Of a DNA stretch of 64,000 bases, positions 1 through 13,001 are shown piece by piece (within the stretch, counting starts at the first letter, position 1; every line of letters starts with the position of its first letter). This DNA is from Sepiola atlantica (Eukaryota > Mollusca > Cephalopoda > Sepiida > Sepiolidae). Location of the stretch: assembly GCA_963556195.1 (NCBI GenBank), contig OY744532.1:106069583-106133582 (forward strand), given 5' to 3'. A program made the position numbers and the translations under genes. The notes beneath the pieces were generated by a model. It was not told where the DNA came from, made no database searches, and saw only the letters and a program-made list of their open reading frames with translations.

Positions 1-332
1 ATGATTAGTATGCAAGAAAGAAAGAAAGAAGGCAAGAACATGAATTCCAAAGGAAGGAACGAAGGATACGATTAGAAAAAAAAGGACACTTTTAAGGCAA
101 GTAGAGGGGAAGGAGGAGGGGGAAACTAGCAATAAATGGAAACGAAAGGGAAGAAGGAAGTCGGCTGAAAAATGATTAATAATGAAACCCAAAAATATTT
201 CAGAAAAATGAAAACAGTATAAAAAAAAGAATCAAAATTAGTCTGGGCGAAATATGGTTTGACCTTGAAGCAACTTCTAATACTTTGAAATTTGATACTG
301 TTAAGAAAAGGAATTTTCTTTATAGACTGGAA
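1..332. other. Unique AT/purine-rich sequence, no feature seen
   Basis: No coding frame, known repeat or RNA signature is visible. The stretch is rich in A and G, with short AAAG-type runs. Confidence 0.6.
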
Positions 333-636
333 GGGTTAGGGTTAGGGTTAAGGGTTAGGGTTAGGGTTAAAGGTTAGGGTTAGGGTTAGGGTTAAAGGTT
401 AGGGTTAGGGTTAGGGTTAGGGTTAGGGTTAGGGTTAAAGGTTAGGGTTAGGGTTAAGGGTTAGGGTTAGGGTTAAAGGTTAGGGTTAGGGTTAGGGTTA
501 AAGGTTAGGGTTAGGGTTAGGGTTAGGGTTAGGGTTAAAGGTTAGGGTTAGGGTTAGGGTTAAAGGTTAGGGTTAGGGTTAGGGTTAGGGTTAGGGTTAA
601 AGGTTAGGGTTAGGGTTAAAGGTTAGGGTTAGGGTT
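333..636 (+). repeat. Interstitial telomeric TTAGGG array with TTAAAGG variants
   Basis: About 300 bp of TTAGGG hexamers is interrupted regularly by the heptamer TTAAAGG and twice by TTAAGGG. The variants are not random: stretches of three and of five TTAGGG alternate between them, giving a higher-order unit near 62 bp. TTAGGG is the usual metazoan telomere motif. The array ends at ordinary unique DNA on both sides, so it is interstitial here, not a chromosome end. Confidence 0.95.
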
Positions 637-914
637 TAGATTTATCTATTATTAACTAAACTAGAAGAATACCCGTACAATTGATTTGCCGAACATATTA
701 GTTTTCACCACTTTTATATCCCCTTCTGAAGATTTTCAATTTTGATCAAAATAATCTAATGAATTTTGATGCTAAGAAAAGTATGGAATCAACATGCTTC
801 CCAATCTTATAATGTTGACTGACCGACGGCGGGGGTGAAAACCCAAATTCCATCTAAAATACGAAATTAAATTTTTGTTTCAAAACGTGGCTTCCAACGC
901 CAACTTATTAAAAA
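637..914. other. No feature seen
   Basis: AT-rich sequence without a convincing open frame or repeat signature. Confidence 0.5.
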
Positions 915-1129
915 AAAATGGCTGTCACGTAGTGTGTTTCCCACTATGTTCGCCACGCCATGTGATTAAAATCCCATTTTTCACGCCCAAACTCAAGTTA
1001 ATTTGTCTACGGTGGAACCATATTTTTCAAAAGGCGATCTAAAACAAACATTATTGGGAAGGATAATATATCAGAACTAGTGAAACTCTGCTGAAAGTCT
1101 ATGGTACCTTTTGCACCAATCTGTGTTAG
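915..1129 (+). repeat. 213-bp dispersed repeat, copy 1
   Basis: The sequence from AAAATGGCTGTCACGTAG to CACCAATCTGTGTTAG recurs at 1781-1993 in the same orientation with about 90 percent identity by eye. No terminal inverted repeats, no poly-A tail and no A or B box are seen. The second copy sits inside a LINE fragment, so this is probably a short mobile element of unknown class. Confidence 0.75.
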
Positions 1130-1660
1130 TAATAATATTCCCTTTGAAATAATAAATGTCGGTCAGGGTCAATACTATTTAGAAAAAATGGCCCTTTTTT
1201 TCTTTCGTAAAAATAATTGTGATTGTCAGCTAAATATTATTTTACATAAATAAAACAAATATGCATCTTCTTTCTTTATTTAAAATTGTAGCACTTTTAT
1301 TCTATTTTTAAACAATAAACATTCTCTGTTTTCTTACCGTAAAAATAACTGTCAGCCAAATATTCTTCAAATCAATAAAAACGAATGTCACTGTTGTAAA
1401 TGTGTTTATTTAAAATTGTACTATTTTTAATCCACGGGACGACATAATTCGATTTTGAAACAATTCATTTTAAAATGGATAAAGTCTGACATTTTTTTTT
1501 ACTTTAGCAACATAAGATTAATCACAAATCATTGTCTTTGCTGATCGGACAATCTCATTTTTTAATGTGTATGAAAGGTGATAACGTACGCAAGAACGGG
1601 TAATGCCTTATTATATTACTATACATATGATAGATGCCGGACAGCGTTCACTAAGAAAGC
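1130..1660. other. AT-rich spacer, no feature seen
   Basis: Homopolymer-rich AT sequence with no supportable gene. Confidence 0.5.
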
Positions 1661-1669
1661 ATTCACAGC

Positions 1670-2380
1670 TAATATGAATTGGAACAAATACATAGAAGAC
1701 ATTGCCAAGGCTGCTGCAAAGAAAGTGTCCCCTTACCGTGCTAGAAAGCTTCTCACACCTGACAGTGTCCAATATCTCTAAAATGGCTGTCACGTAGTAT
1801 GTTTCCCACTATGTTCGCCACAGCATGTGATTAAAATCCCATTTTTCGCGCCCAAACTCACATGAATTTGTCTACGGTGGAACCATATTTTTCAAAAGGC
1901 GATTGAAAGCAAATATTATTGGGAAATATACTATATCAGAACTAGTGAAACTCTGCTGAAAGTCCACGGTACCTTTTGCACCAATCTGTGTTAGCCACCC
2001 ATGCATGAGTATTGCTGTCACCTCTGGGCTCGTGCACTATCCACTAGTCTCTCCCTCTTAGACAAGGTCTCACAAAATAGTCTCTAATCTAATAGGGATC
2101 TCACTATCAACCAAGCTCCAGCCCCTGTCCCATTGCCGCAACGTTGTATTCTTGTGCTTGTTTTACAAGTACTTCACTGGGACAACAGGTTCGGTCGCTT
2201 CTTGAAGTGGTCGTATTGAAACCAGTGGATCTCCATCGCTGTCATTAGCGTTCAAACGATGCAGATCAGCAACCACAAAGCGGCCGGCTTCACCATCCGT
2301 CACCGTCAAAGGCATATTTCGTCACCAATCGACGCTGTGGTCTTAGAGGAGCTAATCTTAAAATAAACTGTCATATTATC
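1670..2380 (+). pseudogene. C-terminal fragment of a jockey/CR1-like LINE, split by an insertion
   Basis: Residues such as WNKYIEDIAKAAAKKVS and RKLLTPDSVQYL match the minus-strand LINE at 25.6-27.4 kb. After the 213-bp repeat (1781-1993) the match resumes with the segment equivalent to IRPCMEYCCHIW and PLSHRRNVASL. This is the region just C-terminal to the reverse transcriptase. Frames are broken throughout, so it is a dead 5'-truncated copy. Identity rests on the peptide match between the two copies in this window and on family knowledge of non-LTR elements. Confidence 0.75.
1781..1993 (+). repeat. 213-bp dispersed repeat, copy 2, inserted in the LINE
   Basis: It begins at AAATGGCTGTCACGTAG and ends at CTGTGTTA. 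The uninterrupted LINE copy on the minus strand near 26.1 kb reads TATCTCTA followed by CAAAGCCACC, so both edges can be placed to within a few bases. A TA-like duplication at the junctions is possible but not clear. Confidence 0.75.
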
Positions 2381-2497
2381 TTCTATAATAATCCGAGACA
2401 AAAGGATCGACAAAGAAAGCAAAACAATCCCGTCTATAAATAACAAATTATGTATTTATTTAAGCAACCTAATAAAACGTTGACTGAAGTTAAAATA

Positions 2498-2940
2498 CTG
2501 AAGAAAGGAATAGTAATTATAAAGGTCGGCTGCCGAAAGTATTTTCTTTGAGCAGTATATCTTCAAGTGAAGATAGCATTGCTCAGTGTCTAGGCAACAG
2601 GGACGGGAGAGATGGTCGTCGTCTTTCTTTCTTGGTGTCTGGCTACCCTCTGTTCCCTCTGCAAATCCCTAAAGTACTTTGTATGGAGTACGTAAAAGGT
2701 CCGATCGAAATTAATACGCACAGGAATCTGAAGAAAGGAATAGTAATTATAAAGGTCGGCTGCCGAAAGTATTTTCTTTGAGCAGTATATCTTCAAGTGA
2801 AGATAGCATTGCTCAGTGTCTAGGCAACAGGGATAGGAGAGATGGTGTCTGGCAGCTCTTTGCTCACTCTGCAAATCCCTAAAGTACTTTGTATGGAGTA
2901 CGTAAAAGGTCCGATCGAAATTAATACGCACAGGAATCTG
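2498..2940. repeat. 230-bp tandem duplication
   Basis: The block from CTGAAGAAAGGAATAGTAAT to the CACAGGAATCTG end is present twice, offset 230 bp. The second copy (2731-2940) lacks about 20 bp (GTCGTCGTC region). The copies are almost identical, so the duplication is recent. Short open frames on both strands run through it but resemble nothing recognised. Confidence 0.9.
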
Positions 2941-3221
2941 ATTGGTGATCGTATGACCAAACAACTAGGGATGCTTTTCGTAACAGTAAAGAAATGTGAA
3001 TGTTTATGACTGCGGGAGTTTCACTGTCTACAGAACTGCTATCATAAGAGAAGACGATCGGATGTCTCTTACATAACGAAGAATTCCAACCACGTACACT
3101 TTTTAAGGAATCCTTCATTAGCAAGCACTCTTTTTAAGCCGTTCTCCGAGCAACACCATGTCTCATTTTTTTCATTTTACTTAGCAATAGTTGTTTCAAT
3201 GTAGCGATTTTCCCATTAAAT
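2941..3221. other. No feature seen
   Basis: Mixed-composition sequence between the tandem duplication and the minisatellite. A short minus-strand open frame is not convincing. Confidence 0.4.
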
Positions 3222-6200
3222 CAAGAGATTTCGTTTGGAATCTAGTTAAGAAAATTGGGATCTAGTTAAGAAAATTGGGATCCAGTTAGAAAAATTGGGA
3301 TCTAGTTTAGAAAATTGTGATCTAGTTAGCAAAATTGGAATCTAGTTGGAAAAATGTGGATCTAGTAAAGAAAATTGGGATCTAGTTAGGAAAATTGGGA
3401 TCTAGTTAGGAAAATTGGAATCTAGTTGGAAAAATGTGGATCTAGTAAAGAAAATTGGGATCTAGTTAGGTATATTGGGATCTAGTTAAGAAAATTGGGA
3501 TCTAGTTAGGAAAATTGGGATCTAGTTAGGAAAATTGGGATCCAGTTAGAAAAATTGGGATCTAGTTAGGAAAATTGGGATCTAGTTAGGAAAATTGGGA
3601 TCTAGTTAGAAAAATTAGGATCTCGTTAAGAAAATTGGGATCTAGTTAGGAAAATTGTGATCTATTAAGAAAAATTGAAATCTAGTAAGGAAAATTGGGA
3701 TCTAGTTAAAAAAATTGGGGTCTAGTTAGGAAAATTGGGATCTAGTTAGAAAAATTAGGATCTAGTTAGAAAAATTGGGATCTAGTTAGGAAAATTGGGA
3801 TCTAGTTAGAAATTTGGGATCTAGTTAGAAAAATTGGGATACAGTTAGGAAAATTGGGATCTAGTTAGGAAAATTGGGATCTAGTTAGAAAAATTAGGAT
3901 CTAGTTAGAAAAATTGGGGTCTAGTTAAGAAAATTGGGATCTAGTTAGAAAAATTTGGATCTCGTTAGGAAAATTGGGATCCAGTTAGAAAAATTGGGAT
4001 CTAGTTAGAAAAATTGTGATCTAGTTAGGAAAATTGGGTTCTAGTAAGAAAAATTAGGATCTAGTTAAGAAAATTGGAATCTGGTTAAGAAAATTGGGAT
4101 CTAGTTAGGAAAATTGGGATCAAATAAGGAAAACTGGAATCCAGTTAGAAAAATTGAGATCTTGTTAGAAAAATTGGGATCTAGTTAGAAAAATTGAGAT
4201 CTTGTTAGAAAAATTGGGATCTAGTTAAGAAAATTGGAATCTAGTTATGAAAATTGGGATCTAGCTAGAAAAATTGTGACCTAGTTAAGAAAATTGGAAT
4301 CTAGTTAGGAAAATTGGGATCTAGTTAGGAAAATTGGGATCTAATTTGGAAAATTGGGATCTAATTAGGAAAATTGGGATCTAGTTAAGAAAATTGGAAT
4401 CTAGTAGAAAAATTGGGATCTAGTTAAGAAAATTGGAATCTAGTTAAGAAAATTGGGATCTAGTTAGGAAAATTGGGATCTAATTAGGAAAATTGGGATC
4501 TAGTTAAAGAAAATTAGAATCCAGTTAGAAAAATTGGGATCTAGTTTAGAAAATTGTGATCTAGTTAGAAAAATTGGGATCTAGTTAGGAAAATTGAGAT
4601 CTACTTAAGAAAATTGGAATCTAGTTGGAAAAATGTAGATCTAGTTAAGAAAATTGGGATCTAGTTAGGAATATTGGGATCTAGTTAAGAAAATTGGGAT
4701 CTAGTTAGGAAAATTGGGTTCTAGTTAGGAAAATTGGGATCTAGTTAGAAAAATTGGGATCTAGTTAGGAAAATTGGGATCTAGTTAGAAAAATTGGGTC
4801 TAGTTAGGAAAATTGGGATCTAGTTAGGAAAATTGGGATCTAGTTAAGAAAATTGGGATATAGTTAAGAAAATTGGGATCCAGTTAAAAAAATTGTGATC
4901 TAGTTTAGAAAATTGGGATCTAGTTAGGAAAATTGGAATCTAGTTGGAAAAATGTGGATCTAGTTAAGAAAATTGGGATCTAGTTAGGTATATTGGGATC
5001 AAGTTAAGAAAATTGGGATCTAGTTAGGAATATTGGGACCTAGTTAAGAAAATTGGGATCTAGTTAGGAAAATTGGGTTCTAGTTAGGAAAATTGGGATC
5101 TAGTTAGAAAAATTAGGATCTAGTTAGAAAAATTGGGATCTAGTTAGGAAAATTGGGATCTAGTTAGGAAAATTGGGGTCTAGTTAGGAAAATTAGGATC
5201 TAGTTAGGAAAATTAGGATCTAGTTAGAAAAATTTGGATCTCGTTAGGAAAATTGGGATCTAGTTAGGAAAATTGTGATCTATTTAGAAAAATTGAAATC
5301 TAGTAAGGAAAATTGGGATCTAGTTAGAAAAATTAGGATCTAGTTAGAAAAATTGGGATCTAGTTAGGAAAATTGGGATCTAGTTAGGTATATTGGGATC
5401 CAGTTAGAAAAATTGGGATCTAGTTAGGAAAATTGGGATCTAGTTAGGAAAATCATGATCTATTTAGAAAAATTGAAATCTAGTAATGAAAATTGGGATC
5501 TAGTTAGGAAAATTGGGGTCTAGTTAGGAAAATTGGGATCTAGTTAGAAAAATTAGGATCAAGTTAGAAAAATAGGGATCTAGTTAGAAAAATTGGAATC
5601 TTGTTAGAAAAATTGAGATCTTGTTAGAAAAATTGGGATCTAGTTAAGAAAATTGGAATCTAGTTAGGAAAATTGGGATCTAGTTAGAAAAATTGGGACC
5701 TAGTTAAGAAAATTGGAATCTAGTTAGGAAAATTGGGATCTAGTTAGGAAAATTGGGATCTAATTAGGAAAATTGGGATCTAATTAGGAAAATTGGGATC
5801 TAGTTAAGAAAATTGGAATCTAGTAGAAAAATTAGGATCTAGTTAAGAAAATTGGAATCTAGTAAAGAAAATTGGGATCTAATTAGGAAAATTGGGATCT
5901 AGTTAAATAAATTGGAATCTAGTTAGAAAAATTGGGATCTAGTTAGAAAAATTGGGATCTAGTCAAGAAAATTGGAATCTAGTTAAGAAAATTAAGATCT
6001 AGTTAGGAAAATTGGGATCTAATTAGGAAAATTGGGATCTAGTTTAGAAAATTGGAATCTAGTTAAGAAAATTGGGATCTAGTTAGAAAAATTGGGATCT
6101 AGTTAGAAAAATTGAGATCTTGTTAGAAAAATTGGGATCTAGTTAGAAAAATTGGGATCTTGTTAGAAAAATTGAGATCTTGTTAGAAAAATTGGGATCT

Positions 6201-6869
6201 AGTTAAGAAAATTGGAATCTAGTAAGGAAAATTGGGATCTAGTTAGAAAAATTGGGACCTAGTTAAGAAAATTGGAATCTAGTTAGGAAAATTGTGATCT
6301 AGTTAGGAAAATTGGGATCTAATTAAAAAAATTGGGATCTAATTAGGAAAATTGGGATCTAGTTAAGAAAATTGGAATCTAGTTAAGAAAATTGGGATCT
6401 AGTTAGGAAAATTGGGATATAATTAGGAAAATTGGGATCTAGTTAAGAAAATTGGAATCTAGTTAGAAAAATTGGGATCTAGTTAGAAAAATTGGGATCT
6501 AGTTTAGAAAATTGGAATCTAGTTAAGAAAATTGGGATCTAGTTAGAAAAATTGGGATCTAGTTAGAAAAATTGGGATCTAGTTAAGAAAATTGGAATGT
6601 AGTTAAGAAAATTGGGATCTAGTTAGGAAAATTGGGATCTAGTTAGAAAAATTGGGATCTAGTTAGAAAAATTGGGATCTAGTTAAGAAAATTGGAATCT
6701 AGTTAGGAAAATTGGGATCTAGTTAGAAAAATTGGGATCTAGGTAAGAAAATTGGGATCTAGTTAAGAAAATTGGGATTTAGTTATGAAAATTGGGATCA
6801 AGTTAAGAAAATTGAGATCTAGTTAGAAAAATTGGAATCTAGTTAAGAAAATTGGGATCTAGTTAGGAA
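3222..6869 (+). repeat. 20-bp minisatellite, about 180 copies
   Basis: The unit is AAAATTGGGATCTAGTTAGG, tandem for about 3.65 kb. Main variants are GGAATCT, GTGATCT, AGATCTTG and the AAG versus AGG ending. Most units carry one GATC and one CTAG. Longer blocks recur (for example the GGAATCTAGTTGG, ATGTGGATCTAG series near 3340, 3420, 4620 and 4930), showing higher-order duplication. The unit length is not a multiple of three and each unit has stops, so it is not coding. A few 19-bp units shift the register near 3810, 4400 and 5830. Confidence 0.98.
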
Positions 6870-7220
6870 AAGAGGATTCGCTTCTGCAGTACAACGACAA
6901 CAACAAGCATCTACCAGTCGCACATCCCAGACAAAAAAAGACTGGTTTGCGACTGAAACGACTTCTCAGAATACCTGACTATTTTTTCCGGCAATGATTG
7001 ATTTATTAATGTTGTAACTATGATCGGCAAAAGTTGCAACTAAGTGTAACATAATCTCTGTGCTTTGCACCAATCATTTGTAAAATAACAAAAAAACATT
7101 AAAATAAGTCGTTCATGCATTACGTCCCTTGTTTTCATTTTTTAAACATTCAAATTAAATACAATTAACATTAACGTGACAAATAACAATTTGAATAACA
7201 TTGAAATAAAAACTATTGTG
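6870..7220. other. Unique sequence, no feature seen
   Basis: Boundary sequence after the minisatellite. No repeat match within the window and no credible open frame. Confidence 0.5.
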
Positions 7221-7322
7221 GATGATGATGATAATGACGACGACGACGACGACGACGATGATGATGATGACAACAATAATGATGATGATTACGATGACGA
7301 TGATGATTATGATGATGATTAC

Positions 7323-7355
<33 letters not shown>

Positions 7356-7451
7356 AATAATGATAGTGATGATGATGACGATGATTACAATGACGATGAT
7401 GATGATGATGGTGATGGTGATGATGATGATGATGATGATGATGATTATTAC

Positions 7452-7485
<34 letters not shown>

Positions 7486-7487
7486 AC

Positions 7488-7524
<37 letters not shown>

Positions 7525-7537
7525 CTGCTGATGATGA
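7221..7537 (+). repeat. (GAT)n/(GAC)n microsatellite
   Basis: About 315 bp of GAT triplets with GAC, AAT and TAC interruptions. The open frames across it (poly-Asp, poly-Met, poly-Ile) are products of the repeat and have no unique domain. Confidence 0.97.
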
Positions 7538-7796
7538 AACTAATATAAACTGCGCTTTCAGGCGAGACATGTGCGCCAAACATTTTCATAAAATAATTAT
7601 TAATCTGTGCTTCTTACGACTCTATCGGAATTTGTCATCGTTCCTCCTCCCGACCCGTTGTGCAGAGCCAGTTGAAAAATGCTCAGCCTCCTCACCCGGC
7701 GGATTGGGAATGAGGAGTGGGGTCAGGGTACATCTTTAGTTAATTTGAATGAGTACGTCGACGGGCGTCTCTCGGGAGATGAAACCGGGATCGTAC
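7538..7796. other. No feature seen
   Basis: Unique, slightly GC-richer sequence. No recognised motif. Confidence 0.4.
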
Positions 7797-8028
7797 GAGT
7801 GTGCGTGTATGTGAGACGTGTGTGTGTTTATGTGTTTATGTGTCTATGCACATCTGTGTATGCGTGTGTATGTTTTCGTTTGTGCATGCTTGTGTGTACC
7901 TACGCTGTGCATGTACGTCTATAGGTGCGTCGTGTGTATGCGCGAGTGTATGTGCGTATGTGGGTGCGTCGTATATATGCGCGCAGCTATGTGCGTATAT
8001 GTGTGTGCGTGTGTGTCTGCGCGTCGTG
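7797..8028. repeat. Degenerate (TG)n-rich tract
   Basis: Imperfect TGTG, TGCG and TATG mixtures over about 230 bp. The Cys/Val-rich open frames are artefacts of the composition. Confidence 0.85.
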
Positions 8029-8319
8029 ACTCATAACATTTATTCTTGCTTTCAGTTCCGTAAACCTTCGACTTCTTATTTCTCTTCATTTATTAAATCG
8101 GAATCATTTCAACATGCTCCTATATATGAGTTCCCCAATCAAGTTCTTTGGGGAAGGGGGCCTCCCTTACCCCCAACCCCACCAAATAAGTTACATTCAG
8201 TTGGCCCATTTCTTGAAAATAGACTTTGCCGATTCAATCATTTAATCTTTCTTACATTTTCATACATTTTCTGGCCATCCATTTTTTTGCTTTCCATTCG
8301 ACGAGTGACAGCTTTTTTT

Positions 8320-8820
8320 CTTGTATTCTCGGCTTTACTTTTTTTGAAAACACTTTCGTTGCTAGAATTATTGATAAGCCTACGTTCGATAGAATTCGGA
8401 ATATGTTTTATGATTGATGGGGGGTGATCAGACTTTGGGTTTACGTATATTGGATTGGCGTTATCTTTTAGGTATGGTTCGTAAGTATTTTTTATATCAG
8501 TTTAACGTGACGTCTAGAAAGTTAGTTGTTTTTATGTTAGCCAGTACTTCTACTTTTAAGCCTAGTTTTTTCATTTCCATATGTATAATTTTCTTGAAGT
8601 TTTCTCCCTTGACTTTTGTTGAAATCTCTTATTATCGCTAATCCAGCATCTCTATAAAGGCCGATATCTGTATTATCGAATATATTTGTGAGTGTATATA
8701 AATCCTTGGATATATCGGTATACATCTTGGCAAATTCTAGGGCGATGCTGAAGAGTTCTTCTGATATTGATGGGTAGAGGTCCACTATGTCGAATTGTAG
8801 GAAGGTATATTTGTTCTTAT
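8320..8820 (-). pseudogene. Reverse transcriptase part of a GIY-YIG retroelement (PLE-like), inverted
   Basis: Reading leftwards: FLQFDIVDLYPSISEELF (motif A region), then GLYRDAGLAI (motif C), then NFLDVTLN, then HPPSIIKHIPNSIERRL. The order matches a widespread animal reverse transcriptase lineage that carries a C-terminal GIY-YIG nuclease and is probably Penelope-like. The catalytic YRDD box reads YRDA, and the segment between DLY and the motif C box is deleted. A stop follows FLDVTLN. The remaining C-terminal part of the same protein lies on the opposite strand starting about 20 bp away. Confidence 0.7.
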
Positions 8821-8829
8821 TTTCGATAT

Positions 8830-9760
8830 TTAAAATTTAAAAAAAAATCAATCAACATTTACAATATACTGAAAAATAGTGGTTACCATAATATCGAAAT
8901 AAAAAATAAAAAACAGGACACTAATAATTACAACAAAATTAAAAATAAAAGAAAAAGAAATATAATCTACTATACACCGCCCTACAACCAGATGCTAAAA
9001 ACTAAACTGGGCAAAAGAATCTGATTGAAAAACACTTCCCCGTAACCAATCCTCTGCATAAAATATTTAATAAAAATAACCTAAAACTATCCTACAGCTG
9101 CTGCGAAAACCTAGAAATGATAATTAAGGCACATAATAACAAAATACTAAAAGAGAACAGCAAAGACGAAGACAAAAAATAACAAATTACATAAAAAAGT
9201 TAAAAATATAGCAAAAATAACACTAAGAAGAACAAAAAGTTAAACGATACAAATAGAAATGAATAAAACACTTATAGTAATCACCCGAAGAGAAATGAAA
9301 AAGTTAGCAATGAAGAGAAAAGATGTAACTGCATAAATCGTACACATTGTCCAATACAAAATAAATGCCTAACCAAAAGTATTGTATACCAAGCCACAAT
9401 ATTTGCCAAGGAAAGACCGAATAACAAGAAGTACTACGTGGGTATGACCTCCCTAGATTTTAAAACCAGATATTATGACCACAAAAGCACATCTAAAAAC
9501 AGAGAATGTTGAATTAAAACAGCACTAGTAAATCACTATTGGGAGCTCAAAGAAAATTGATGCTCACCAATAATTGAATGGAAAATAATACGACAGGCTA
9601 CATGTAGAAATTTAGACGACCCGTGTAGATTATGCTTGAATGAAAAATTTGAAATCCTACACTTTAAAGACCTCCGAAATCTATTAAACTGTAGAAGTGA
9701 GATAGCAAACAGCTGCTGACACAGAAATAAATCTACCTTAGGCTAACGATAAATAAATAA
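8830..9760 (+). pseudogene. C-terminal thumb and GIY-YIG endonuclease part of the same element
   Basis: In broken frames: [104 protein letters not shown] and LLNCRSEI. The paired CxxC-type Cys, the YVGMT box with downstream Arg and His, and the Cys-x-x-Cys near the end are typical of the GIY-YIG nuclease domain in this lineage. Several stops and frameshifts make it dead. It continues directly from the inverted reverse transcriptase half at 8320-8820. Confidence 0.75.
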
Positions 9761-10055
9761 ACAAATAAGTAAAAAAAACTAAACTAAATAAAAAACTTAA
9801 CAATTTAAAAATTAAAACCTAAAATAGAAATACAAGAAATCACGTGTTAAAATAAATTATATTGACACAACAAAAGAAAACAGGATATAGGCAAATCTAT
9901 AGAAAACAGAACAAGAGAACAGGATATAGGAAGTAACACAAACAAGACCTTTGTTCGTGGGGAATCCAATGATTGGCTTAGAGTGCTACAAAGAATCTGA
10001 TTGGTTAACTAGCTAGCCGTGTATATAAAAACACCCAGCAAAAATAACTCCATGC
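9761..10055 (+). other. Probable 3' untranslated tail of the GIY-YIG element
   Basis: AT-rich non-coding sequence that joins the end of the nuclease region to the hairpin repeat and (TA)n at 10056-10177. It contains a small direct repeat (ACAGGATATAGG near 9882 and 9919). Assignment to the element is by position only. Confidence 0.35.
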
Positions 10056-10136
10056 ATTTTCGCCTGAAGATTCCCCCAGGAAGGAAACGCGGGATCCTCC
10101 GTGTAGCTTAATTGCCATAAATATATTTTCATAGCT

Positions 10137-10177
<41 letters not shown>
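10056..10177 (+). repeat. Hairpin repeat ending in (TA)n, hammerhead-like core
   Basis: CTGAAGA, a TTCC/GGAA hairpin and GGAAACGCGGG are followed by GTGTAGCTTAATTGCC and then (TA)19. The same sequence forms both arms of the palindrome at 19478-19633, also beside (TA)n. See the note there for the RNA reading. Confidence 0.6.
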
Positions 10178-10179
<2 letters not shown>

Positions 10180-10899
10180 CGATAGGTATAATGTAAGAAA
10201 AAAAAAATTAATCTTGTATTGCTAATTTGGCTTTTATTTCAATTTCATTAACTTTCCATGCAATACTTTAAACTTGAACGAAAAACACACACATTGCTCG
10301 ACAGCGTGCCAACGCATCCATCGTTCGACACCGGTTTTTTGAATTCTGCCCGCCATTTCTTAACACCAAGGCGAGGACGTCGTACCAATAAAGACGTTTA
10401 TCAAATTAACAAAGAAATAAGTTTCTTTATTCTTGTTTTTTGATGAAAAAAAAAATGACTCAATACTGGTCACCCCTGAAGAAGGAATTTTATTCCGTAA
10501 TCGATAGGATTAATGTAAGAAAAAAAAATTAATCTTGTATTGCTAATTTGGCTTTTATTTCAATTTCATTAACTTTCCATGCAATACCTTAAACTTGAAC
10601 GAAAAACACACACATTACTCGACAGCGTGCCAACGCATCCATCGTTCGACACCGGTTTTTGAATTCTACCCGCCATTTCTTAACACCAAGGCGAGGACGT
10701 CGTACCATCAAAGACGTTTATCAAATTAACAAAGAAATAAGTTTCTTTATTCTTGTTTTTTGATGAAAAAAAAAAAAAATAACTCAATACTGGTCACCCC
10801 TGAAGAAGGAATTTTATTCCGTAATCGATAGGATTAATGTAAGAAAAAAAAAAATTAATCTTGTATTGCTAATTTGGCTTTTATTTCAATTTCATTAAT
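10176..10899 (+). repeat. 324-bp tandem repeat, 2.2 copies, with hammerhead-like motif
   Basis: Units start at 10176, 10497 and 10821 (partial) and are almost identical. Each junction reads CTGAAGA, a GGAAT/ATTCC hairpin, GTAA, then the palindrome ATCGAT (10476-10505 and 10800-10829). This is the layout of a type I hammerhead with one core change (GAAA to GTAA). Head-to-tail tandem units with one hammerhead each are characteristic of retrozyme-like and satellite hammerhead repeats. Short open frames (10258-10443) are not considered real. Confidence 0.85.
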
Positions 10900-11274
10900 A
10901 TTTATATAGATGTATGTTTATATTTAAAAATGTCTATTTGTGCCGTCTAAGTGCTTTTATAAATGTTTTCTCTAGTAACCATTTATTTCAACGTTTTAAT
11001 TTAATGTTATTGTAAAAAAATACTTTGGACTTTGTGATTTTGGAACTTATTTAAGAATTGTTTAACTTTCAACTTTCAACTCTCAATATTTCAAAATAAA
11101 TTTGCTTTGTCTGCGTTGAAAACGAGCAGTTTTGCGAAATTTTACTTATTTCTTAAAGCCATGATTATCGTATTCTTCTTAGTTATATATTTTAAATATT
11201 TTAAATATCTTTTGTTTTCTATAAACTTGAATCATACATCTCTCACTCTTGCTTTCAATTCTGTTTAATTCCAT
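10900..11274. other. No feature seen
   Basis: AT-rich sequence preceding the microsatellite block. Confidence 0.5.

Positions 11275-13000
<1,726 letters not shown>

Positions 13001-13001
<1 letters not shown>

Noticed and set aside
333..636. A true chromosome end
   Set aside because: The array is short, contains many variants and is bordered by unique DNA on both sides.
3222..6869. A CRISPR array (regular 20-bp periodicity)
   Set aside because: Repeats are contiguous without unique spacers, and the genome is animal.
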